Notes under the pieces: generated by a model
What the model saw: only the letters and a program-made list of their open reading frames with translations
Databases searched by the model: none
What the model was told of the DNA's origin: nothing
Shown here: one piece after another, positions 11,621 through 24,420 of the stretch
How positions within the stretch are numbered: position 1 is the stretch's first letter
Layout: each line of letters starts with the position of its first letter
Translations under genes and position numbers: made by a program
Assembly: GCA_951217055.1 (NCBI GenBank)
Contig: OX578285.1
Coordinates: forward strand, 49,602,024-49,666,023
From: Gerris lacustris
Taxonomy: Eukaryota; Arthropoda; Insecta; Hemiptera; Gerridae
Reading direction: 5' to 3'
Length of the DNA stretch: 64,000 nucleotides

Positions 11621-12120
11621 TAAATACACAGAAATACATCGAAAAGAGCATAATTATAAAAAAAAACGTATCTTTTTAGAAAGTGGTATCTTTACTTTTG
11701 GTAGAAGTATGTTCAGGTTTTTTTGCACTTTACATAAGCGAGATAGGGGGGAGGGACACTTTTCACACCAACTTTAAACTCGCCTACGCTCGCCCTACCA
11801 AGCTTATAACCAAAAGTTATATAATATACTTTTGTAATCAGCTCGACGTATCCTATCATACGTTACCCCACTCGGTGTCCAAAAAAATGTTTAATCCTTA
11901 AGTTGTTTTACCCTAATTTTGTTGAAAAATAGTTTTTTTCAAGTCGCTATATTTTTAAAATGTGTGGGTAGGTACTAGACACATTTTTCCAAATTTCAAA
12001 GTGATTGGACGAAAGGTGTAGCCGTGAGAGCAGGCGACAGACGGACGGACAGAAAGACACAATTATTTTGATTAATATCGGCTAGGGTGAATTAAGTTTT
12101 AGGGTGCGTAGACCTTCATA
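11621..12120. repeat. Repeat-like segment shared with 55990
   Basis: AAAGTGGTATCTTTACTTTT and nearby text recur at about 56085-56110. Downstream, GACAGACGGACGGACAG and GGGTGAATTAAGTTTTAGGG resemble the ends of the repeats at 18923 and 22600. The 72-codon frame inside is not convincing. Confidence 0.4.
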
Positions 12121-12854
12121 AACGTCTTTATGATAAATTCCTAAAGTTTGTTGTCTAATTAATGTTGTCTATATAACCAACTCCCAATTTCCACACGTTT
12201 CAACGTAAAATAGAACCTTTACTTTTGGTATAATTTTTATATTCTTTTTAATAAAGTTGACTGTATGAAATAGTTTATATTTCAAGAAAATCGCCCAATG
12301 TATCTATAAAATTCCATATTAGAATTATTTTGAAAAACCTGTATATATTCAGCGAAATGTTTTCAAATATAATTTGAATAATTATTTTTTTAATTCAAAT
12401 CTTTGTTAAAATTAAATTATAAAATTAATAATACAATTTTTGTTGTACGTATACGAGAGTATATCTGAAATGTAGAGACTAATGTCTAGAGGAAAAATAT
12501 TATGTTGTCAGGTTTCAAACCTTTAGCTTAATTAATCCTTCGGGCTACAACTACACACGCTTTAATAAGCTAAAAGTATATAATAAAAAAGTTAATAAGC
12601 TAAAGCTTATTAACGAACTTATTTAAATTTTGAAACTTAGGATTCAAACTTCATACTTTGAAGTACGAAGTATCTTGGGGAAAACAAGTACAAATCAAAG
12701 AGTTAAAAATAATGATTCGTGAAAAAGAAGTGAACCATAAGACCGGTGATTCGTACGATATCTATAAATACTAAAAACAATTATTAATATTACAATTATT
12801 ATTATTAATATTTTTTAAAAAATTATTATAAGTAAATAATATAAAATTAATTCC
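12121..12854. other. AT-rich, no gene seen
   Basis: AT-rich. A small inverted pair around AATAAGCTAAA..TTTAGCTTATT near 12560-12615. Nothing else seen. Confidence 0.35.
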
Positions 12855-12965
12855 GGGGGGGGGGGGGGTCCCACCGTCAATTTTGAAAATAAGGGCTCTT
12901 TTCAAAACAGCGTTTTTATGAATTTCTGACGTTTAAATTCGAGCTATTGCAGTAAAACGTATGCG
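12855..12965 (-). repeat. Dispersed repeat, family C (inverted) with G run
   Basis: Inverse of the 2765-2960 type. A G run at about 12855-12868 sits where the GGACCCCC of other copies would be, followed by AAACAGCGTTTTTATGAATT and TTCTGAC. Confidence 0.5.
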
Positions 12966-15289
12966 TCATTATTTTAAAAGGAGGGAGGAAACACTAGGTC
13001 TTCACACAAAGAATTTGTAATAACTGATAACAGGTTTTAGCTACTTAATAGCCACCTTCAGATTCTACAATAGTTGTTCACTGTTCACAGTAAAATGGCA
13101 TCAAAGTGACATACACTATAATCAATTATTAATGATAATCAAAATTAAATTAAGTGGATTTGTTTATCATACAGAGAAGTATATTGGTGCAAATTTCAAC
13201 TCGATAGGACCACTTTTCGATTTTTTTTTTAATTTTTGCTGACTCAGCAAACTGGGTTCAAGATGGCGGAAAATGTTGATTTTCCGGGCGGCAAAACTAG
13301 AAGTAAGGGCTGATTTTTCTGCCAAGTTCCCACTTCAGCAGGAAAATACCCTGGGCGCTACGATGATAACACACATACAGACGTCATGCAGGAAATCACT
13401 CAGGAGGTCTTAAAACACCCAAAATGGATAATTCAGTTGAAATCACGAAAAAAAGAAATTGGGAGAAAGCAATAGTTTTCCTACCATAGGTGAGGAAATG
13501 TAAAAAATTGATGCAACAGGAACAATCTTAATATTCTTTATGAAAACTGATAAAATGACTAAAGTGCTATTTCACCTCGTTCTAAAAATTATCATTTGAT
13601 CTAGTTAATAAAAATGTTATTACCTTCACTTTTCAATACCTATATTATTCATAACGTCTAAATATATTTTTAATAACTCAGGCTCTTATAGAGAAGACAT
13701 ATTTTTATACTTGAATATTTTCAATTTAAAATTATTTTTTTCATCTGAGCTTGAAAGATGGGAAAAAATCTATTGATTTTTAGTTGGAGAATGGATATAA
13801 GGTATAAAATGATGTAACACTCAGTTCAAAGGAACCCCCGTCGAGTCAAACGGTTATTTTTATATTAAATGTAGGCAAGTGCCGACTTCGTACAACTTAT
13901 GCAGTCAGCTTTTTCACTCGGGAAAGAATTTAAAATTAAATATTGCTCTACGGCTGTATAACAGGAAAACCAAGGGGACACTTAAATCAAGTTTAATTTT
14001 ATAAAAAGTTCCTCGAAGCTAGCAATAAAGAAGAAACAAACTGGCTTCCATAGCAATGCCATCTCACACTCATTATGAAATATCATACAAAACAAAAATG
14101 TACTTTAATTTCTAATGGACATTTTAAAATTAATAAACGAAGTTTCCATTACATTTATAGATATGACTTTGTTTAAAAACTATTAATGAACCTACCGTAG
14201 GTCTTTCTATAAGAACTATATCAAAATTTATTTTTTCTCCGAAGTTCTTAATAGGACTTAATAGATGAGACGCGTAATTTAAACGAAGGAGCGTTCTTTC
14301 CACTAACTCGTAATAATAGAAGCTTTATTGTTCCGTTGTAATATGTACATATTGTCTTCATCAATTCCTAAACTAGTTTAATCAGAAATAGAGGCTTACT
14401 AAATGCTTTAGTGCATAAAAACTTTTCGTATAAACAATGTAAGATATATAACATTTAGAAGGTATGGTAAAAAAAACAAGTAAGGCACGCTTCACGTAAG
14501 TACGTCAGGCGATAATCGCCGGTTTCTGTACGATTAAATTAAAATTATTAAGTGTAAAATTTTAATAGTTCCATATTATTTTCTACTCTTCGAGACCATA
14601 TTAAATTGATGTATAACATGTCACGGTGACTAAAAACTTTTTTAGTCACCCGCCATCTTGAAAATATTAAGTGTGAAAACTCAAAAAAGTGTACAGTTGT
14701 CACAAATGCCGAGATGCACCTGTGTGCCGAATTTCATGTTCCTAGCTATAGTAGTTTATGAATTGAAACATAGCAACGGACAGACAGACAAACAGAGCCA
14801 TAACATAAGGTTTGTTTTCGTACTTGGAACAGAAACCTAAAACGAACAAGTACTTACCTTGAGATATTTCTTGACCGATTTCTCCGATCAGCAGGAGAAT
14901 ATAGAAATCTAGGACAGGTTTATAAAAACAGGTGAACAACGACATTATCCACTGAAAGTTGGAATCCAAGAGAATTGAGATATTACATAACACACACGTC
15001 CAATAGATGTGTAAAGTGTATGATCCCCTATCCTATAATAACCTAATATTGGGCTGCTGGGACCTAACTATTTTTATAGGACAGTTAACTGTTTTTATAG
15101 GTCATATACAATATAGTATAATTCCGATTTATGAGCAAATAGGGAACATTAAATCATTTAGTATTTCATAATGAATTAATTGATTGTTGTCAAAATTAAA
15201 TGAATTAGGGCTTTGGTCCAACATGTTATTCAAAGTTATTAATAATTTTATAAAAAAAAATAAATAAAAAATAATAAATATACAACCTA
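12966..15289. other. No gene; scattered repeat-like text
   Basis: 13180-13440 (CAAGATGGCGGAAAA) and 14630-14840 (GCCATCTTGAAAATATTAAG, then GACAGACAGACA) resemble dispersed repeat fragments of the 18923/22600 type. The rest is AT-rich without a supported gene. Confidence 0.35.
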
Positions 15290-15655
15290 AAAAATTTAAA
15301 AATTAGGTTGACTATGTATGTATTAAGTGACAAACCCACTGACTTGCTAATCAAAATGTTTGGGTACTTCTAGGCCACCTAGAGACCCGCGGTTTTTTTG
15401 CGCTTGGTCGGAAATTGGCTCAAAACGACTGGAAAAACCCGAAAAGTTAAAAAAAAACTTTTACCCTTCTTAAAAAATTAAAGATGGCGGACGAAACTAT
15501 GAAGTTTTTTTGGAGGCTAATTGCGGCTAAACGGTAAGTAAGCAGATTGCACCAATGGTGACTAATTTTAAAACATTTACAACTTTTGTTCTATGACTTT
15601 TTGTCGTGCCTCCATCGATTCTACTTTAAATAGAGCTAAATTTGATATTTTTTCC
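15290..15655 (+). repeat. Dispersed repeat, family B
   Basis: Forward partner of 1556-1950. Contains GGTCGGAAATTGGCTCAAAA, AAAGATGGCGGACGAAAC and CTATGACTTTTTGTCGTGCC. Non-coding. Class unknown. Confidence 0.65.
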
Positions 15656-15780
15656 TTTTAACTTCGAGCTCATATGGTGTAAACAATTGTTGACCCATTT
15701 ATTCATGCACTCATATTATACGTGGTTTGTCTTCGGGCTATCAACCCCCCGGAATCGGAAAAAGAAGCAACTAAGGAAAC

Positions 15781-16985
15781 TTAATGAAGCAAGCTTCTTA
15801 CATTCAACAAAATATGCGTATCTTGTCTGTCTGTCTGTCAGGCTGTGTGTAACGTTTACGTGTCCGACGATAACTTGAGTAAAAGTTGACTGATTTAGTT
15901 GAATTTTTGTATAAATTAATTTTACTAATGCTCAGGCTAAGTTCGTTGGACAGCGTTATCCGTAAAAGAGTTCACGCGCAACGCTTCCGTAAACGCGAGC
16001 TTCAAATGAAAAATTGGAATTTTAGAACGAGAGAAGATTCTATCATCATCTATTTTATGAGACGAACATTTGTTTTAAATATTTTTTTTTTTTATTTAAA
16101 CCAACAGCAACACCACTATGAAGTAATATAGTTTCTTAAAAGTATATTAAAGCGGACCTAGCGTTTAAAATAGAGAAAGCAACGATTTACTGATATCTTA
16201 AGTTCTAACGAAACGATTTTAATAAAACTTTATAAACATAGTCTAAAGTACAATTGAAACAGGCATGTAAAATTTCAACTTGATACAAGCAGAAGTTTTT
16301 GTGTAGTGAAGTGATACATTTTATAATAGTGGAAAAGGAGATGAGTGGTTAGTGGAATATTATAATCATACTCTTTAACTATCAAATTATTATGATTATC
16401 TATTTTCCCAATATTCAATTTATATTTATTACTATATGCTCGCTTCAATGATTGAGCAACTCGATGCCCAGTATTGGCTTAGTATTGTAGTCACAATCAA
16501 TGGACATGCTTGATTATTTGATCTTTATCATATTAATATATAATACTAGGCATCACGTGGCTCTATCATTGAAGAAAGCATATAGTAATAATTATCAAAT
16601 ATGTATTGAATATTGAAAAAATAGATTATAATGAATCATGATGAGTTAATATAAAAAGGGTATGATAGTAGTACAGCGGCTTGTAGTAAGGGAACAACCC
16701 TGCATTCTTACTATTCCTCTAACACTCTAACTACACATCTCCTTTTCAATTATGACAAAATGTATGACTTCGCTACGCAAAAACTTCTGCTTATATCAAG
16801 TTGAAATTTTACGTGCTTGTTTCAATTGTACTTTAGACGATGTGTATAAAGTATTAAAATCGTTGCGTTAGAACGTAAGATATCGGTAAAAACGTTTTCT
16901 CTACTTAAAACGTAGGTCCGCTTTAATAGTTTTAACGATCTTTATTAATTCATAGCGGTGTCGCTGTCGGTTTGGCTGGTACCGA
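15781..16985. mobile_element. Family A element, long foldback copy
   Basis: Begins with AAGCTTCTTACATTCAACAA and a GTCTGTCTGTC run, then the standard family A body (GATAACTTGAGTAAAAGTTG, CAACAGCAACACCACTATG). The segment 16140-16350 is repeated in inverse orientation at 16735-16975, so the locus can fold on itself. A central block (about 16440-16610) contains two inverse copies of CGCTTCAATGATTGAGC-type text, the terminal sequence seen at 36672-36715. No transposase. Confidence 0.7.
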
Positions 16986-17250
16986 AGTGCGCCAGCCTCT
17001 TAGTCTAAAGGGTGAGGGTCAGGTAATTCCGGGTTATACCTCTTGCACCCCGTCTAAACCCAAAGAACTTTGTGGTGGACTTCGAAATTGGAACCCAACA
17101 AGCCGTTCGAAATGTCTTCCCAAGCACTTAGGAAAAATTCAGGATTTAGGATTTACTGAGGACTACCGATGTTCTACCAACGATGGCCAACTAATTAAGT
17201 TTATCTTCGAACTACCCTATATAGACCCTGAAGAAGTTAAAGAATGTTAG
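16972..17250 (+). CDS. Unrecognised open frame, possible exon or element remnant
   Basis: A 92-codon frame begins right where the family A repeat stops. Its composition is more balanced than its surroundings. The product is hydrophilic, with four cysteines and a charged end (IDPEEVKEC). I recognise no domain. The first codon is a convenience start, since no good Kozak context or clear splice acceptor decides it. An AATAAA lies about 130 bases after the stop (near 17378), which would suit a terminal exon or a processed copy. It could equally be a chance frame inside a transposon fragment. No neighbour helps. Confidence 0.2.
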   Translation: MAGTEVRQPLSLKGEGQVIPGYTSCTPSKPKELCGGLRNWNPTSRSKCLPKHLGKIQDLGFTEDYRCSTNDGQLIKFIFELPYIDPEEVKEC

Positions 17251-17252
17251 AT

Positions 17253-18094
17253 TGAAGATTAAATAAGCCATCGCAATGATCGATTTTAGACTATATCACC
17301 GAGAACTATATCTGTCCACGGCTAAATTCCCAATACCAATGTGGGATTCAAGCCGCCTAGCGTTGGTTGTTTATAATAATAAAGTATCTAGATTTGAAAT
17401 GTGAAAGTCATTTTTAATTTTTTTAGGAGTATGTACATAAATAAATTACACCTTTCAATATGTATGTTGTGTTATATTTATTGAATAAACTAAATTGTAT
17501 TATAATGTAAATTACATATGCAGAAGAATTTAGTTTTCATGAGTACGTTTAATGTTAAGTTAATCTAAGCCCTTCTAATAAATATTAGCACTTATTTATA
17601 AGTGAGTGTAAATTATGTTAGAAACATTTCTTTAATTTTTAATATTAACAAAATAAATTGATTTTTCTCTCGAATTTTTGATTATTTTCTAAAATTTCCT
17701 ATGTTTAATGATAACTAATTTTGATTTTGTAAGTTAGTTTTTTTTTATTTTGAATATTCACAAATTAAAGTGTATTTTCTGACTAAATTTGGATTTTTGT
17801 TCTTACGAGAACATTCTACAGATTCTCCTATGCACTGAGATTTGCTAATGATCGCCGTATCATTCTGAGCAGTTAGTTTAAAGTAACTTCAAATCGCTTT
17901 ATATTGAGTATATGGAAATATTGACAACGATTAATCCTTTAGATTAGAGTGTTAGAGGATCCGTGTCCGAGGTGGGTGGACTACCTGGGTCTAGAGATAG
18001 GATTTACCCGGCGCACTTCAACCGTACCCTTCAAAAAGGGGCTGGCGCACTTCCCCCGTGACCCGACCTATCCCGGCGCACTTGGTGTACAGCC
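17253..18094. other. AT-rich, then short GC-rich patch
   Basis: AT-rich until 17940. At 18009-18085 a patch repeats GGCGCACTT three times at uneven spacing. No gene supported. Confidence 0.35.
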
Positions 18095-18360
18095 GTCGGT
18101 TTTACTACAAAATGTTATTCGAAAAAAATGTTCGTCTTACCGAATAGATAAAGTTAGAATTTTTTCCCGTTCTTAAATTCCTACGTTGTCCAACTAACCC
18201 CGTCGTCTTGAGCATCGGTAAAACAAACATGTGTACAAAATTTCATCAAAATCGGTAAACTTTTACTCAAGTTATCGTCGTGCGTTTCAGATACACACAC
18301 AGACAGACACGGAGCATATTTCGTTCGAATGTAGGAAGCTCGCTACACTCGCTTCAATTA
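18095..18360 (-). repeat. Family A fragment (inverted)
   Basis: Contains ATGTTCGTCTTACCGAATAG, the AGAATTTTTTCCCG block, TACTCAAGTTATCGTCGTGC and a CAGACAGAC run, ending near GGAAGCTCGCTACACTCGCT, the inverse of the family A start. Confidence 0.65.
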
Positions 18361-18922
18361 CATGTTTAGATTAGACTCTAATCTCTTACGAATACTCCGT
18401 CACTAAATAAAAAAAGTGCAAGTTCTCCACTATAAATGTAACTTATCATTCTAAAGCGCTAATGAATTAAATAGTAGTTTATTTGGCAAGGCTTTTAGTA
18501 AGTGTTTGATCAAGTCAGAACAAACGAGAAGTTTCTAAGTAGAAACGAGTAACAAGTCCAAATATCATACTCAAAGAACTTTGCCGCAAAGTGATACCGT
18601 CTTAAATTAACACTGCTCGAAATTACCTCGGCTTCAACTTGGTCTATGTAAGTCAAATTAATTTCGCACTTCTCTTTTGACCCGGAAACTAACAAACTCT
18701 AACAAACTTTATACTCTAACATTAGGTTTCTTTTCTATATTAGAAATACAAATTTGTGTTAATGCTCGGACAATATACACTATCTATAATATATTCAAAT
18801 ACTATTAGCTCGATACAGTTGTCTCTGTTAAGACTTAATATTAACTTTGACTAAGTTTAGCCTAATAAACGTAATGTTAAGATAAAACGAAAAATCACAG
18901 GGAAGTACTTGCGTCCAAGTAC
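18361..18922. other. No feature recognised
   Basis: AT-rich sequence with short frames only. Confidence 0.35.
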
Positions 18923-19752
18923 TTTTTAGGGTTTTGTAGATAATTAAGCATACCCGTTATGAAATAATGATTTTTTTTTTCTTCGATCTTAAGGGTCCCG
19001 GGTTCGATTCCCCGGGGGGTCACAATGTTTTTCATCAGTAATAACGACTAGATAAATTACATTTCTCCAAAAAATTTTCATCGCCCCACCATAAGGTATA
19101 GCCATGAATTATTTTGAAAGTTTAGGACCAGCCGTTATATAGTGTTGGGGGGGGGGGTGGATTTTTTCGGGGGTATATTTTGACTTATAAAACCAATAAA
19201 GAATGAAACATTTATATTTGTATCTACTCTTCAGCAGCTTTCATTTGATACCCCACTCAAAATTTTGGGCGCACTTCAAATTAACGCACACAAAATTGGT
19301 AATTTTTAAAAACTAGAAATGGACTCCCGGAAATATCATCGCCCCACAATAAGGAATTAGCACGAATTATTTGGAAATTTTAGGACCAGCCGTTGTATAG
19401 TGGTTGGGGGGGGGGGAGGGTTTTGTTTTGGGTATATTTTAATTTTTTACCCAATAAGGAATAAAAAATTTACGTGCGTCTTACTCTTCAGCAGCTTTCA
19501 TTTGATACCCCACTCGAAAATTTAAAAAAAAAAATTTTGACTTTACCACATTTTTGTGAATTGCGCATGCGCAAATTTAATTTTGAACTTGTGTATATTT
19601 TTCATGTGGTTGGGTCAAAAAGTTGCACCAGTGTTTCAAATTTCAGCACTTTCGCTTAAACGGTTCGGGCCCTATGAACCTAAGAGCGATGGACGGACGG
19701 ACACATCACCCTCGGCATAAGGGTTTGAGAAGTATCTACAAAACCCTAAAAA
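18923..19752. mobile_element. 830-bp element with perfect 20-bp TIRs
   Basis: TTTTTAGGGTTTTGTAGATA at 18923-18942 is matched exactly in inverse at 19733-19752. Near the left end, GGGTTCGATTCCCC (19000-19013) looks like a tRNA T-arm or pol III B box with no A box before it. Internally, about 255 bp is present twice (from 19078 and from 19330): each copy runs from CATCGCCCCAC, through AGGACCAGCCGTT and a G run, to CAGCAGCTTTCATTTGATAC. The right part has GATGGACGGACGGACAC. No coding capacity or clear target duplication, so the superfamily is unknown. Confidence 0.8.
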
Positions 19753-19882
19753 TGAGCTTAAATCTACAAAAATTTAAATTCTACTTTAGGATAAGTTATT
19801 AAAATATTTTAACAAGTTGGTAATTCTTTATATTCTTTAACTAACAAATATTTATAAAGAACTATATTTTTGGACGATAATT

Positions 19883-20850
19883 GAAGCAAGAGTAAGCGAG
19901 CTTCTTAAAATTCAACAAAATATGCATCCTGCCTATCTGTCTATGTATGAGTAACGTTTCCGACGATAACTTCCGTAAAACTCCACGACGAACGTTTCCG
20001 ACGATAACTTGAGTAAAAATTGAACGATTTGGTATATATGTACTTTTTACTAATGCTCAGACTAAGTTGGTTCGACAGCGTTATCCGTCTGAGAGTTTGC
20101 GCACAACGCTCGCGTTAACAAGAGCTTCAAATGTAAAATTGGAATTTCAGGACGGCAAAAGATTTTTTTATCACCTATTCGATAAGACAAACATTTATTT
20201 TTTTAAAAAAAACCAACAGCGACACCGCTATGAAGTGATAAAAATCATTAAAACTATTAAAGTGGACCAAACGTTTAAAATAGTGAAAACAACTACTGAT
20301 CTTACGTTCTAACGTAACGATTTTAATAAAACTTTATGTACATCGTCTAAAACGACTAAAGCATATTTTACTAGCATATTTAAAGAATATGCTAGTAATA
20401 GAGAGCCGTGTAGTGGGGGAGAAGGGTTATTCTACTATTCCTTAACTCTTCTACACGTCCCGGCCATTCCATTTCAACTATTATAAAATGTATCACTTCG
20501 CTACACAAAAACTTCTGAATGTATCAAGTTGAAATTTTACATGGCAATTTCAATTGTGCTTTAGACGATGTATATGAAGTTTTATTAAAATCGTTACTTT
20601 AGAACGTATAAGATATCGGTAAAAACGTTTTTTTCTCTATTATAAACGTTTAGGGCCCGCTTTAATAGTTTTAACGATCTTAATCACATCATAGTGGTGT
20701 CGCTATTGGTTTTACTAAAAAAATGTTCGTCTCATCGAATAGATGATGATAGAATTTTTTCCCGTCCTGAAATTCCAATTTTAAAAGTGGAGCTCACGTT
20801 TACGCGAGCGTTGCGAGCGAACTCTTAGACGGATATCGTAATTTTGATAT
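19883..20850. mobile_element. Family A element, second foldback copy
   Basis: Left arm about 20040-20350 and right arm about 20555-20845 are mutual inverses. Both contain the GACACCGCTATGA/TCATAGTGGTGTC block, ACGTAACGATTTTAATAAAA and the GTTTACGCGAGCGTTGCG block. The arms are separated by about 200 bp with a GCATATTCTTTAAATATGC-type hairpin near 20362-20392. No ORF. Confidence 0.7.
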
Positions 20851-21510
20851 TCGAATCGTATTATTATTCTTGATTTGCACACAAACAGCTAAGAGATACA
20901 CTTATTGATTCGAGACTTCGAGACGATTTGAGCGACAATTATCCTATTAATACTGCACAATCCATTAATTATGACAAAATAATGTAAGTTTATCTATGTA
21001 CATATTTAGTTTTCCTCGGTAAAATAGTGTTTACCGAGTAATTAAGTTTACAACATTACAATCATTAGTAACAAGTAGCATATAATTAATTTAAATAAAC
21101 AGTGATTTGCAGTCAATTAATTAGTCTCTTAGCAATGTTATTTTAGTATGTCTCAGGATTTAATTAATTAAGTGTAAGTTAATGTTTTAATTACAGCACT
21201 GATCATGTTGTACTGCGGTATATGCATCTACCTAATGGCATACTGGCCGGGAATTAATTATGTTTTTGTTTTTCGCAGGTGAGTCCAATGAACAAAACCG
21301 AGTTAGTCCTAATCAACCGACATTAGGGAGTTAGAAAAGAGGGATTAGTATCGGTCACTCTACACTGTGGTCATCAGAGTGTCTCAACTTTTAAGGATAA
21401 TTCCAACCGTGGGCCCATATGTCCTCCTATATGCAGGCCCCGATTTAGGGTAAGCCCCCCATGTGGGCTGATACCATATACTGTAGTTAAAATGAGGTAT
21501 TAACCCGTTA
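20851..21510. other. No gene recognised
   Basis: AT-rich to 21270, then a more balanced stretch (21290-21480) with no frame or repeat match. Confidence 0.35.
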
Positions 21511-22305
21511 GGAACGAAGTTCCTTATGCCTTTCATCAAATGTAAATAATAAAATCACACTGCTAAGTATACGATACGAACTACTTATACATGACGGAGT
21601 TAGAAAAGGGACAAAATTAAAAGTAATTAGCGTAGTTAAGGCAAAATTGAAAGAAAAACATTTTTTACCATCGAAGCGGGCGTCTTGCAATAAATATGTT
21701 TTGAATAATGAGAAAAAAGTTAATAATGATAAGTTGATAGTAGTACAGTCCTGTTCCCCATCCCTGCCTACCCGGCACTCAATTTAAGATATTATAAAAT
21801 ATATCACTTCGCAACACAAAAACGTCTGCTTGTATCATGTTGAAATTTTACATTCCTGTTTCAATTTTACTTTAGACGATGTGTATGAAGTTTCATTAAA
21901 ATCGTTATGTTAGATCGTAAGATATCGGAAAAAACGTTGTTTTCTCAATTTTAAATGTTTAGGTCCGCTTTAATAGTTTTAGCGATCTTTAACACCTCAT
22001 AGCAGTGTCGCTGTTGGTTTTAAATTAAAAAATTATTTATAGAAGTTGTTTGTCTCATTGATTAAATCAAGTTAGAATTTTTCCCCGTCCCATAACTCCA
22101 AGTTTATATTTGAAGCTTTTATTGAAGACCAACGAACTCGTCCTGGGCATTGATAAAATAACATGTATACCAAACTAAATCGGTTAGTTTGTACTCAAAT
22201 TATCGTCATTTGTCGATTTCGTGACGGTCGGTTTGTGGCGATCTTTTTTTTCGGATTCACTCCTCGGCTCCAGACGCTGTAACGTGCCATAAGGAACTTC
22301 GTTCC
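21511..22305. mobile_element. Family A element with both TIRs
   Basis: Left end GGAACGAAGTTCCTTATG (21511-21528) is matched exactly in inverse at 22288-22305. The TIR is itself palindromic (GGAAC-gaa-GTTCC). The body holds the family A blocks (GTTAAGGCAAAATTGAAAG, then CAACACAAAAACGTCTGCTT, TAATAGTTTTAGCGATC). No transposase. The 59291-60124 copy has the same ends and order, so these two define the full-length non-autonomous unit at about 0.8 kb. Confidence 0.8.
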
Positions 22306-23735
22306 AAAAATTAGTAGGCCTATATTTCTTTTCTAAATAATATTAATTTTTTCTAACTACGTTTTTAGTGCAAACTGCAAACATACATGAACATAATTTT
22401 AAAGGTACCCGTTTGCATGTCTAATTTTTGAAGTGTAAAATCATTTTGTTTGTGGCAGAAAATTTTCCCAGAAATTGCCGCCTTGGGCAATTGCCCAGTC
22501 TGCCCATTGGTATATCGGAGCCTGCCTATATGCCCATGTGGGCAAGATAGGTCGGTGTTTTGGCTTACCCATACCCAATCCCCAATAATAATATACCTTT
22601 AATATGGTACCCCACTCAAAAATTAAAAAAAAAACATATTATGGGTCTCCATAGTTACGGCCACCTAAAATTTCGAAAATTGGACTTTTTTTTACATAGT
22701 AACTCCATGAAATATCTTCAGCCCACAGAGAAATATAATTATGTATTTTTAGGACCAACCTTTTTGGGGTTTTGTTTTGGTAATTTCGGGGTAAAATGAC
22801 CACCATCTTGGAAACGCGATATATATTTTTGTTTTACATTTCAATATCTTTAAAATGATATATACCACTCAAAAAATACAAAAAATAAAAAAAATGTTGC
22901 GATCAGTTCATAATTGCTCGCTGATCGAAGAAATTTTGAGTTGTGAAGTTCGCAACATTTTCCCTGTTCTTTGGCAAAAAAGAGTTTAACTTGTATAGCA
23001 AATTTCAAATCTCTAGCTATAATAGGTCGAGAGATATGATCCAAGATAAGATGGACGGACGGACGACCTTCCAAAAACATAAGGGTTTCTAGAATGACCT
23101 CGACACTCGACACCCTAAAAACAACTACCATATATTTTTATAAATCGCGTCAAGGGAAAATATGACTTGCTACTACTATAATACGGTTGCATACACAAGA
23201 ACTTTTTTAATACCAAAATACCATAATTAATTTATAATTTAAATCGTCTGAAATTACTAAAATTTATTGAATAAAATATCCTATTTTTAGCAGTTAAAAT
23301 ACAATTAAATAACAAGTTCAAGTTACGGCCAAGACCAAGTTTGTTTTTATTTGAAAATATATCTGAATTTGTTTAATTTCCTTTTTCAGCATTTCAGTCT
23401 TGTTATCTTTAATTCTACAAGACTCGAGTCTATTCGAGGTTCAATAGATTTGGCTTTTTTTCTCGTCTTTATGTTAGCGATATAGTTTATTTCATTCTCC
23501 TTTGCTTTCTCAGACAGTATTTACTTTTGATATTATTTTATCAATAGTTTTCCGCATGAGTATAATAATTTTAATACGAATATTTCCTGATAAAAAAGAA
23601 ACGACAAAATGTATATTAAAAATAGTTTAATATTTTTATTAATAGACAAAACAAACAAACAAGGTTTTATTTAAATAGACTAGAGAGAAATAATTTGATT
23701 GCATTTTTGTTTGATAATAAGGGTCCCCGCACACT
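22306..23735. other. Repeat-like segment and AT-rich DNA
   Basis: 22600-23125 resembles the 18923 element in outline: TGGTACCCCACTC, TTAGGACCAACC, GATGGACGGACGGACG and ACACCCTAAAAACA. It includes CACCATCTTGGAAACGCG. The remainder to 23735 is AT-rich with nothing supported. Confidence 0.45.
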
Positions 23736-23737
23736 AC

Positions 23738-24420
23738 AGACTAAACCATCGATAGTTTAGTCTGGGCTGCATCCGCGCACACCAGGCAGAGTAAACCATC
23801 GACCGATAGTTTAGTCTGGGCTGTATTCGCGCACACCAGGCAGAGTAAACCATCGACCGATAGTTTAGTCTGGGCTGTATTCGCGCACACCAGGCAGAGT
23901 AAACCATCCACCGATAGTCTGGGCTGTATTCGCGCACACCAGGCAGAGTAAACCATCCACCGATAGTCTGGGCTGTATTCGCGCACACCAGGCAGAGTAA
24001 ACCATCCACCGATAGTTTAGTCTGGGCTGCATCCGCGCACACCAGGCAGAGTAAACCATCGACCGATAGTTTAGTCTGGGCTGTATTCGCGCACACCAGG
24101 CAGAGTAAACCATCGACCGATAGTTTAGTCTGGGCTGTATTCGCGCACACCAGGCAGAGTAAACCATCCACCGATAGTCTGGGCTGTATTCGCGCACACC
24201 AGGCAGAGTAAACCATCCACCGATAGTCTGGGCTGTATTCGCGCACACCAGGCAGAGTAAACCATCCACCGATAGTCTGGGCTGTATTCGCGCACACCAG
24301 GCAGAGTAAACCATCCACCGATAGTTTAGTCTGGGCTGTATTCGCGCACACCAGGCAGAGTAAACCATCGACCGATAGTTTAGTCTGGGGTGCATCCGCG
24401 CACACCAGGCAGACTAAGTT
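23738..24420. repeat. 54/49-bp minisatellite with 260-bp higher-order period
   Basis: Thirteen units built on ACCGATAGTTTAGTCTGGGC, a TGTATTCGCGCACACC segment and AGGCAGAGTAAACCATC. Two length forms exist: 54 bp, and 49 bp lacking TTTAG. The order of forms and single-base variants repeats every five units, so GCTGCATCCG at 23766 recurs exactly 260 bases later. The first unit contains CAGACTAAAC..GTTTAGTCTG, a palindrome, and the left flank GGGTCCCCGCACAC resembles a MITE end. The array therefore may have arisen by tandem growth of a hairpin MITE. Long minus-strand frames here are by-products of the 18-codon unit. Confidence 0.9.
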
